A stretch of DNA of 9,485 nucleotides from NCBI GenBank assembly GCA_934635045.1, contig CAKTZA010000097.1:1-9485 (forward strand), in the 5' to 3' direction. Under the pieces are notes generated by a model. It was not told the origin of the DNA. It did no database searches and worked only from the letters and a program-made list of their open reading frames with translations. Source of the stretch: an uncultured Kiritimatiellota bacterium (GTDB lineage Bacteria > Verrucomicrobiota > Kiritimatiellia > RFP12 > UBA1067). A program made the translations under genes and the position numbers. This document shows, piece after piece, positions 4,853 to 9,485 of the stretch; position 1 is the first letter of the stretch; each line of letters begins with the position of its first letter.

Positions 4853-7800
4853 CGCCTGATTTCACCTTCTCGGCGTAGAGGCGGAAGAGGTGGGCGACGA
4901 TTTCGGATTCGGGCGTGTCAGCGGCGAGGCCGTAGGCCGCGAGGACGGCGCGGTCGTTCGCCGCGTGCGCCGCGCGCAGATCCGTCGGCATCGTCAGCGG
5001 GTCGTAGAGGTCCGCGAGCGAGGCGTCGGGGTCGCGCGCCCGCGCGTCGAGGATTCCCCGCGCCGTGGAGGAGATCGCCTGGAACGAAGAAGGACGCATG
5101 AGACAGACAGGACGCGCACGACCGTCGCCCGCCGCGCCGCCGGACGAGGCCGCGCCGGGGGCCGTTTCGGTCGCCGCCCCTTCGCCTGCCGCTCCCGTCC
5201 CCTGCGTCCTACCCGTCCCCTGCGTCCCATCGGCCTCGCCCGCCCCCTCCGGCCAGGGGAAGTTGTTGTAGACGACGGCCGCCGAGTAGCGGTAGCGCAT
5301 CTCAAGCCGCCCCGCGACGGCGCGCATCCACGCCATGTGGACGGACGACGTCAGCACGCCGAAGTGGTACGCCGTCGCCCCGGGCACGACGAGCGTCGTG
5401 TTCGCCGCGATGACGTCCGGCGCCATGAAGCCGATCGGCACGTACTGCCGCCGCTCGCTCGACACCTCCGGCAGGAGCAGGTAGTTCCCGCCGAGGGGCG
5501 GCGTGGAGAAGAAGAGGTACGGCTTCTCCGCCATCTTCCGCGTCGCGGCGGCGGTGCTTTTGAGGCGCATCTCGCGGACGGCCGCGAGCCGCCGCATAAC
5601 CTCCTTCGAGCGCCGGTAGACGGCGGGCGAGACGTCCTTCAGCCAGAGGCAGTAGCGCACCTCGTCGCGGTTGATGAAGTCGCGCGCACCGACGTAGCGG
5701 CGGATGCAGTCCGCGAGCGTCGGCCCGCTTTTTATAAAAAGCGGGCCTCCCTCGTCCGCGAGGAGCGCGGCGCGCTCGGCCTCGGAGAGGATGAGGTTGC
5801 CGCCGTCGGAGGGCTTGCAACCGTAGGTCATCGCGGGCACGTCGCAGAGCGGCGCGCCGCGCGCCTCGACGAAGACCGTCGGCGCGTCGATGAGGTAGGG
5901 GCAGATGTTCGCGGCGGCGCGGGGCGCGGGCGTGAAGATGGTCTTCTGCGGCGGGCAGAGGGCTGCCCGCCCTACCGAGGCCGCCACAGGTAGGGATGCC
6001 CGCCCAGCCGAGGCCGTCACCGGTAGGGCGGTCGCCCCGCGACCGCCGCCCTCGGCGTGGAAGCCCACGATGACGCAGTGGACGTGCGCCTTCTCGCTCG
6101 CCTCGCTGTCCCAGCGGAACGTGCGCCAGGCGAAGTCGATGACGAGGCCGTACTTCTCGAAGAGCGGGCGCCAGAGCGGCGCGACCTGCTCGCCCTGGGT
6201 GATCGAGTTCGTCGAGACGAACGCCGCGCGCGCCGCCGTGCCCGCCATCCGCGCGGCGGCCCGGTGGTACCACGCGCCCACGTAGTCGACGCTGTTCGTG
6301 CGGCGGCCTTTCCCGAAGAGCGCGACGGCCTCGGCCTTCTGCTCCGCCGTCATCATCGACGCGCCGACGAACGGCGGGTTGCCCATGATGTAGTCGGCGC
6401 GCGGCCAGTCCGTGCGCAGGGCGTTGCCCTCGACGATGCCGCCCGCGTCCTTCAGCGGCAGGTAGTCCGGCTCGCGGTGGAGGATCTCGGCCGTCTCGCG
6501 GCGCATCTGCGCCTCGGCGATCCAGAGCGCCGTCTTCGCGACGGCGACGGCGAAGTCGTTGATCTCGATGCCCCGGAACTGCGCGAGCGAGACCTTGACG
6601 GTCAGGCCGAGGTCGAGCTCGCCCTGCCCGCGCTGGCGCGCGGCGATGAGGCGGTTCTCGAGACGACGCAGGCAGATGTAGGTCTCCGTGAGGAAGTTGC
6701 CCGACCCGCACGCCGGGTCGAGGAAGGTGAGGGAGACGAGCCTGTCCTGGAACGCCGCCAGCCGCCGGTCCCGTTCGCGCGGGGACGCGGAGGCGAGGAT
6801 CGCGTCGAGTTCCGCCGCGAGGCCGTCGAGGAAGAGCGGGCCGATGACCTTGTGGATGTTCTCGACGGACGTGTAGACCATGCCGCCCGCGCGGCGCGTC
6901 TCGGGGTTCAGGGTCGACTCGAAGAGCGCGCCGAAGACGGTGGGCGTGATCTCGCGCCAGTCGAACTGCGACGCGCCGAGGAGGAGCTGGCGGATCTCCT
7001 CGGTCAGGGGCGGGATGTCGCCCTCCGCCGCGTCGCGGAAGAGCCCGCCGTTCGTGTAGGGGAACGCGGCAAGCTCCGGCTCCAGGTACGGGTCGCGCCT
7101 TTCCGGCGGCGTGTCGAGGACGCGGAAGAGCTGTGCGAGGCGCGTGCGCAGGAACTCGGCGGGCGTCGCCTCGACGAGGCGGCGGAGGCAGTCCTTCGGG
7201 AAGACGCCGGCGTCTTCGGCGTAGAGGCAGAAGACGAGCCGCACGCAGAGGCGGTTCAGCGCGGCCAGCGCATCGGGAGGGAACTCCGACTTGTCCGACG
7301 CCTCCGCTGCCGCTCCGGCATGCCGGACGGGCGAAGCGGTAGCGGAGCCATCGGACTCATCGGAGTTGGCCTTGCCCGCATACCGCGCCAGCAGGGCGTC
7401 GTAGAGCTCGCCGACGATGCGGCCGGCCCGGACGGAGATCTCTAGCTCGCGGTCGACGGCCCTCTCCTTCGGATCGACGAGGAACGCGAGGCGGTGGGCC
7501 TCCTTCGGCAGGTCGCGGAGGCGCAGAACGAGCGGCGGCGCGAGGGGCTTCGCGCGGTCGTGGATCTCGAAGCGGTCGAAGTTGCACGTCACGATCCAGC
7601 GGGCCCTCTCGTCGAAGGTGCGGGCGTTGTCGTACTCGCAGGCCTGTTCGTAGGGCGTGAGGCCGCCGTGGCCCGACTGGGGCGCGGAGAGGTCGACGCC
7701 GCGCGACTTGTGCTCGATCAGGACGCGCGTCTCCGGGATCCAGGCGTCGAGGAACTTGGTCGTCCGCGCGGTCGCCGGGGACGGCGACCCGCCCATGGGG

Positions 7801-7970
7801 ACGGGCACCTGGTAGCGGATGCGGCTCTCGACGTCCTCCACGCCAAGGACGCTCCGCAGCAGGTCGTTCCAGAACTGCTGGTCTTCGCCTTTCTCGCTGC
7901 CGCGCCGGTACGTCCAGCGCTCGGCGAACGCCTTCGCCGCGCGCCTCCGATTCTCGTCTGTCGTCGTCAT
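4848..7970 (-). CDS. MmeI-family (type IIL) combined restriction endonuclease and adenine DNA methyltransferase
   Basis: A 1040-residue single-chain restriction-modification enzyme. Members of this family methylate adenine in one strand of an asymmetric site and cut about 20 bp away. Domains in order: an N-terminal nuclease with Asp75, Glu86 and Lys88 (FLDAW...LIEHK, D-x10-E-x-K); a helical linker (about 230-380); a methyltransferase with motif I DPACGSGNF (418-426) and catalytic motif IV GNPPFVG (530-536); a target-recognition region from about 714 (SDGGNLILS, CLWL at 774-777); and the family's C-terminal NNFPWPE (902-908) and DASLADLYDPLTMP (982-995). Family members are typically about 900-950 residues; the excess is explained by in-frame inserts near 202-230, 642-674, 742-750 and 909-963. 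It begins 21 bp after the stop of lipoprotein A and ends inside the remnant of a beta-rich gene. GC content is visibly higher than in the flanking lipoprotein genes. No frameshift is seen. The recognition site cannot be predicted. Confidence 0.92.
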   Translation of the reverse strand: MTTTDENRRRAAKAFAERWTYRRGSEKGEDQQFWNDLLRSVLGVEDVESRIRYQVPVPMGGSPSPATARTTKFLDAWIPETRVLIEHKSRGVDLSAPQSGHGGLTPYEQACEYDNARTFDERARWIVTCNFDRFEIHDRAKPLAPPLVLRLRDLPKEAHRLAFLVDPKERAVDRELEISVRAGRIVGELYDALLARYAGKANSDESDGSATASPVRHAGAAAEASDKSEFPPDALAALNRLCVRLVFCLYAEDAGVFPKDCLRRLVEATPAEFLRTRLAQLFRVLDTPPERRDPYLEPELAAFPYTNGGLFRDAAEGDIPPLTEEIRQLLLGASQFDWREITPTVFGALFESTLNPETRRAGGMVYTSVENIHKVIGPLFLDGLAAELDAILASASPRERDRRLAAFQDRLVSLTFLDPACGSGNFLTETYICLRRLENRLIAARQRGQGELDLGLTVKVSLAQFRGIEINDFAVAVAKTALWIAEAQMRRETAEILHREPDYLPLKDAGGIVEGNALRTDWPRADYIMGNPPFVGASMMTAEQKAEAVALFGKGRRTNSVDYVGAWYHRAAARMAGTAARAAFVSTNSITQGEQVAPLWRPLFEKYGLVIDFAWRTFRWDSEASEKAHVHCVIVGFHAEGGGRGATALPVTASAGRASLPVAASVGRAALCPPQKTIFTPAPRAAANICPYLIDAPTVFVEARGAPLCDVPAMTYGCKPSDGGNLILSEAERAALLADEGGPLFIKSGPTLADCIRRYVGARDFINRDEVRYCLWLKDVSPAVYRRSKEVMRRLAAVREMRLKSTAAATRKMAEKPYLFFSTPPLGGNYLLLPEVSSERRQYVPIGFMAPDVIAANTTLVVPGATAYHFGVLTSSVHMAWMRAVAGRLEMRYRYSAAVVYNNFPWPEGAGEADGTQGTGRTQGTGAAGEGAATETAPGAASSGGAAGDGRARPVCLMRPSSFQAISSTARGILDARARDPDASLADLYDPLTMPTDLRAAHAANDRAVLAAYGLAADTPESEIVAHLFRLYAEKVKSGD
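5194..5229. repeat. Tandem 18-bp repeat (two units) in the MmeI-like gene
   Basis: Plus-strand units CCCGTCCCCTGCGTCCTA (5194-5211) and CCCGTCCCCTGCGTCCCA (5212-5229) differ at one of 18 bases. They encode a Gly/Thr/Gln segment (GTQGTG repeated) at about residues 914-926, inside a 55-residue Gly/Ala/Thr-rich stretch (909-963) that separates the conserved NNFPWPE block from the conserved C-terminal block. The unit length keeps the frame, so copy number can change without breaking the protein. Confidence 0.8.
5722..5747. repeat. Perfect 26-bp palindrome inside the MmeI-like gene
   Basis: Each half reads GGCCCGCTTTTTA, giving a perfect 26-bp palindrome with an A/T-rich centre in otherwise very GC-rich coding DNA. 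It encodes GPLFIKSGP (residues 742-750), placed between the conserved SDGGNLILS block and the conserved FIN/CLWL block of the target-recognition region. It resembles a bidirectional terminator hairpin with U-tract, or an inserted short palindromic repeat. The frame is kept. Whether it terminates transcription here is unknown. Confidence 0.8.
5950..6047. repeat. REP-like element of two stem-loops around a 33-bp tandem repeat, inside the MmeI-like gene
   Basis: Three parts are read directly. A stem-loop has arms GGCGGGCA (5950-5957) and TGCCCGCC (5964-5971). Two 33-bp units follow at 5965-5997 and 5998-6030, both of the form GCCCGCCC..CCGAGGCCG..AC.GGTAGGG. A second stem-loop has arms GGCGGTCGC (6027-6035) and GCGACCGCC (6039-6047). 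The block encodes an 11-residue repeat (ATALPVTASAG, RASLPVAASVG) at residues 642-674, between motif IV and the target-recognition region, where the family needs no such sequence. The form is that of a dispersed intergenic palindromic repeat captured in a coding frame. Confidence 0.78.
7282..7367. repeat. Long imperfect inverted repeat (32-bp arms) inside the MmeI-like gene
   Basis: The arm at 7282-7313 (starting AACTCCGAC) is the reverse complement of 7336-7367 at 26 of 32 positions. The 22-bp centre contains a perfect 14-bp palindrome, TCCGGCATGCCGGA (7314-7327). The 86-bp element encodes a Ser/Ala/Asp-rich segment (residues 202-230) between the nuclease region and the conserved helical linker (LNRLCVRLVFCLYAEDAG). 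It looks like an inserted palindromic mobile repeat or miniature element that kept the frame. No target-site duplication is obvious to me. Confidence 0.75.
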
Positions 7971-7978
7971 GGGGGGGG
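7971..7978 (-). repeat. C8 homopolymer between the -10 box and ATG of the MmeI-like gene
   Basis: The minus strand reads TATAATT, eight C residues, then ATG. The tract fills almost the whole space between promoter and start codon, and no Shine-Dalgarno site is present. Slippage in such a tract would change the spacing between transcription start and ATG and so could alter expression. Being in the leader, it would not change the coding frame. Confidence 0.6.
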
Positions 7979-7979
7979 A

Positions 7980-7988
7980 ATTATAGCA
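7980..7988 (-). promoter_or_regulatory. Extended -10 promoter (TGCTATAAT) for the MmeI-like gene
   Basis: Minus-strand TGCTATAAT matches the extended -10 form TGnTATAAT perfectly, with TATAAT at 7985-7980; no clear -35 box is present. TATAAT ends 9 nt before the ATG at 7970, so transcription would start about at the start codon, giving a leaderless or nearly leaderless mRNA. The box directly follows the TGA of lipoprotein A (7994-7992). Confidence 0.6.
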
Positions 7989-7991
7989 AAT

Positions 7992-8669
7992 TCAACGCAC
8001 GGAGGACTCGCTCGCGCGTGGCCACCCCTCCGGCTGAGCCGGCAAAGTCGAGAAAGCCCTTAGGCGTCGCCTGAACTCGTCATGGAGTTCGGGCGGGAGA
8101 TAGCGCGAGAGATTGGGAAGCCAGACATGTTCAAAGACTGACATTCGGGCAGAATACTCCTCCTTGAGAATGCGCGCAGCGGACAGCCTCAACCTGGCAT
8201 CGTCTGGATTCTTCCCCTCTTTTGGGGGCTTCGCCAAAGAGAGGTCTTCGCATGAGTCTCGGTAATTGGCAAGTCCCCGAAAGAAGAACGCCATCGCTTC
8301 ACGAGTCGGAATGCCGCACCGCCTCATGATCTTGAAGCATTGGCAGACATACAGCACATACTTTGACGTCGCGATTTCCCTGAAAGGCAAGGGAAGCGAT
8401 TGAAGATCAACGGAAAGAATCATGCGACCGAATGCCTCTGCGGCCGCCTTGCGTTCCTCGCTGTCTGCAATTCCATCGAAAAGGCGGTCTGTCGCCTCGA
8501 ATTCGGCAAGATGCTTGAAATGACTTCCTCGTTGCGTCAAAGCCGCGTGAATTGTCTCTACCCGTTGAACGACGGATGCAGGGGGGCGAACCGTTCGATT
8601 TTCCTGTTCACATCCTCCAAACAGCAGGACGCTTGCCATGGCGAAGACGATTTTTGCAGATTTTTCCAT
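7992..8669 (-). CDS. Small helical lipoprotein A, partner of the beta-rich protein A
   Basis: A 225-residue predicted lipoprotein of unknown function. The signal sequence is basic then hydrophobic (FAMASVLLFGGC), with Cys20 as lipidation site. The mature protein is helical with several Cys, Phe and Arg residues. It shares with lipoproteins B and C the overall length and a C-terminal helical part (a Tyr...Phe-Glu helix, then an Arg-rich helix ending RAF), though it lacks their GRPxRxR motif, so the relation is more distant. An in-frame ATG at 8714 would add 15 residues, but ATG 8669 is preferred: AAAGGA lies 6 nt upstream and the signal peptide then begins at residue 1. The gene starts 10 bp after the beta-rich protein A ends, so the two are an operon. 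The MmeI-like gene begins 21 bp after its stop. Confidence 0.83.
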   Translation of the reverse strand: MEKSAKIVFAMASVLLFGGCEQENRTVRPPASVVQRVETIHAALTQRGSHFKHLAEFEATDRLFDGIADSEERKAAAEAFGRMILSVDLQSLPLPFREIATSKYVLYVCQCFKIMRRCGIPTREAMAFFFRGLANYRDSCEDLSLAKPPKEGKNPDDARLRLSAARILKEEYSARMSVFEHVWLPNLSRYLPPELHDEFRRRLRAFSTLPAQPEGWPRASESSVR

Positions 8670-8674
8670 TTTGA

Positions 8675-8680
8675 TCCTTT
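8675..8680 (-). promoter_or_regulatory. Ribosome binding site of lipoprotein A
   Basis: Minus-strand AAAGGA lies 5 nt before the ATG at 8669 and overlaps the TGA stop of the upstream gene (8682-8680). It decides for this start over the in-frame ATG at 8714 and suggests coupled translation of the pair. It is the clearest Shine-Dalgarno site seen in the window. Confidence 0.65.
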
Positions 8681-9485
8681 CAACGTATGCCCGGTGAATG
8701 AGTGACAACGCCATCTGCCGAACAATGAATCCATTGGGTGAACTTGTCGATTCTCAAACCTCCCTCGTCGTCAAGCGTAAAGACCTGATGATAGACCGTC
8801 TCCACTCCGCCAACGGCATCAGGCACATCCTCGGCATCGTCATCTCCCCAGGCCAAGGGAATCGCCCAGTCAATGACGCCTCTGCGGAGCGGAGGCGGAC
8901 AGTATTCGCCAAAGCTCGGCGCGTCCGCAAAAAAATAGTTGTCTTGTCGAGGTCGATACCAAACACCCGCCTTGCGTTCCTTTGTATGATTCCAAATTGG
9001 CTCAAAAAGCGGATTCGCGAAGTATCCAATCGGCACACTTCCCGTCGTCGGGACTTCCATGACCTTGATGCCGAAGAAACTGACGTCCAACGGCGTGATG
9101 TAGGGTTCGAGTTCCATGGCAATCAATCCGTCCGTGCAACGATTGAAGCCCGATGTGCAGAGGATTCCCGTCGGCTCGACGACTGTCAAGTTTGGAACGT
9201 ATGAAACGTCCGAGACTTTGATTTCAAGGCCATTGCCGTCGGCGCGAACCGGACAGACATATGCGTCATCGGGCGTTTGAATCCAATTCGGCGAAAGGCG
9301 AATTGACACCAACCCCTGCGGATAGGCATCAACCCTGAAGTTCTCCCGCACCCCCATCTTGTGTCGGTTTGGGAATCCCTCTCGCGCAACAACAGGCGTA
9401 ATGACGACCTTGACCGCCGTCAGCGTCGCCTCGGACGTGATCTCCTCGCCGCTTTCCTCCTCGGTGAAGGTCGCGACGGCCTTGA
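8680..9485 (-). CDS. Beta-rich hypothetical protein A, C-terminal part (5' end outside the window)
   Basis: The frame is open from the right edge of the window to the TGA at 8682-8680, giving at least 267 residues; an internal ATG at 9357 is not the true start because homology to protein B continues upstream of it. Blocks shared with protein B (769-1968) in order are VATFxE, RHKMG, VPNLTVVEP, PLDVSF, EVPTTG, GYFA, GVWY...DN and a closing W..P..W region. The protein is rich in beta-forming, Gly and Pro residues with no catalytic motif, consistent with a surface or secreted role, which is inference. The last 60-80 bases at the right edge are clearly GC-richer (about 68%) than the DNA that follows, as in protein B at the same homologous point. 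It is translated just before lipoprotein A, presumably its partner. Nothing can be said of its signal peptide or full length. Confidence 0.8.
   Translation of the reverse strand, partial: KAVATFTEEESGEEITSEATLTAVKVVITPVVAREGFPNRHKMGVRENFRVDAYPQGLVSIRLSPNWIQTPDDAYVCPVRADGNGLEIKVSDVSYVPNLTVVEPTGILCTSGFNRCTDGLIAMELEPYITPLDVSFFGIKVMEVPTTGSVPIGYFANPLFEPIWNHTKERKAGVWYRPRQDNYFFADAPSFGEYCPPPLRRGVIDWAIPLAWGDDDAEDVPDAVGGVETVYHQVFTLDDEGGLRIDKFTQWIHCSADGVVTHSPGIR

Noticed and set aside
5722..5747. Calling the 26-bp palindrome a functional transcription terminator
   Set aside because: It lies inside an intact conserved coding region 870 bp before the stop codon; only the structure can be claimed, not the function.
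4890..5993. Long plus-strand open frame opposite the MmeI-like gene (367 codons)
   Set aside because: Arg/Gly/Asp-rich composition with no domain; it mirrors the GC-rich codons of the well-supported minus-strand gene.
6057..7445. Long plus-strand open frame opposite the MmeI-like gene (462 codons)
   Set aside because: Same shadow effect of high GC content; the minus strand here encodes the conserved methyltransferase motifs.
4848..7970. Reading the large enzyme as a BREX PglX or DISARM methyltransferase
   Set aside because: The N-terminal D-x10-E-x-K nuclease site and the C-terminal NNFPWPE and YDPLTMP blocks are those of the MmeI family, and no BREX or DISARM partner genes are nearby.
8670..8714. 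Upstream ATG extending lipoprotein A by 15 residues
   Set aside because: It would overlap the beta-rich gene and put residues in front of the signal peptide, while ATG 8669 has a good Shine-Dalgarno site.

Overview
All genes in this 9.5-kb window lie on the minus strand, so the transcriptional order is from high to low coordinates. No rRNA, tRNA or CRISPR array is visible. Lipoproteins with clear lipoboxes, GC-rich DNA, few strong Shine-Dalgarno sites and several inserted palindromic repeats would fit a Gram-negative bacterium of the PVC group, perhaps Verrucomicrobiota/Kiritimatiellae. That placement is inference from style only, because no phylogenetic marker gene is present.

Layout, in transcription order. 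(1) 9485-8680: C-terminal part of a beta-rich hypothetical protein ('surface protein A', 5' end outside the window), followed 10 bp later by lipoprotein A (8669-7992). (2) 7970-4848: a 1040-residue single-chain restriction-modification enzyme of the MmeI (type IIL) family with its own promoter. (3) 4852-4754: the last 32 codons of a second copy of the surface-protein gene, cut off at the stop codon of the MmeI-like gene and overlapping the start of lipoprotein B (4760-4065). (4) 3994-1978: a type II R-M pair, a beta-class methyltransferase followed by an overlapping PD-(D/E)XK endonuclease, also with its own promoter. (5) 1968-769: a third copy of the surface-protein gene (B), probably with a replaced or lost 5' end, overlapping lipoprotein C (772-50) by ATGA.

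The unifying reading is that the locus was a tandem array of at least three paralogous two-gene cassettes (beta-rich protein plus small helical lipoprotein), and that two unrelated R-M systems were inserted into it. The MmeI-like gene replaced almost all of one surface-protein gene. The second system sits directly in front of another, whose N-terminus now looks chimeric and lacks a signal peptide. Both R-M units start just after a lipoprotein stop codon and carry the same extended -10 promoter form, TGnTATAAT. The MmeI-like gene also contains four in-frame repeat or palindrome insertions that make it longer than family members.

The cassettes are the least understood part of the window. The beta-rich proteins share blocks with each other, and the three lipoproteins share a C-terminal helical region. 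In both surface genes GC content drops at the same homologous position, suggesting a conserved front module joined to a variable back module that travels with its lipoprotein. Their function is not known from sequence.
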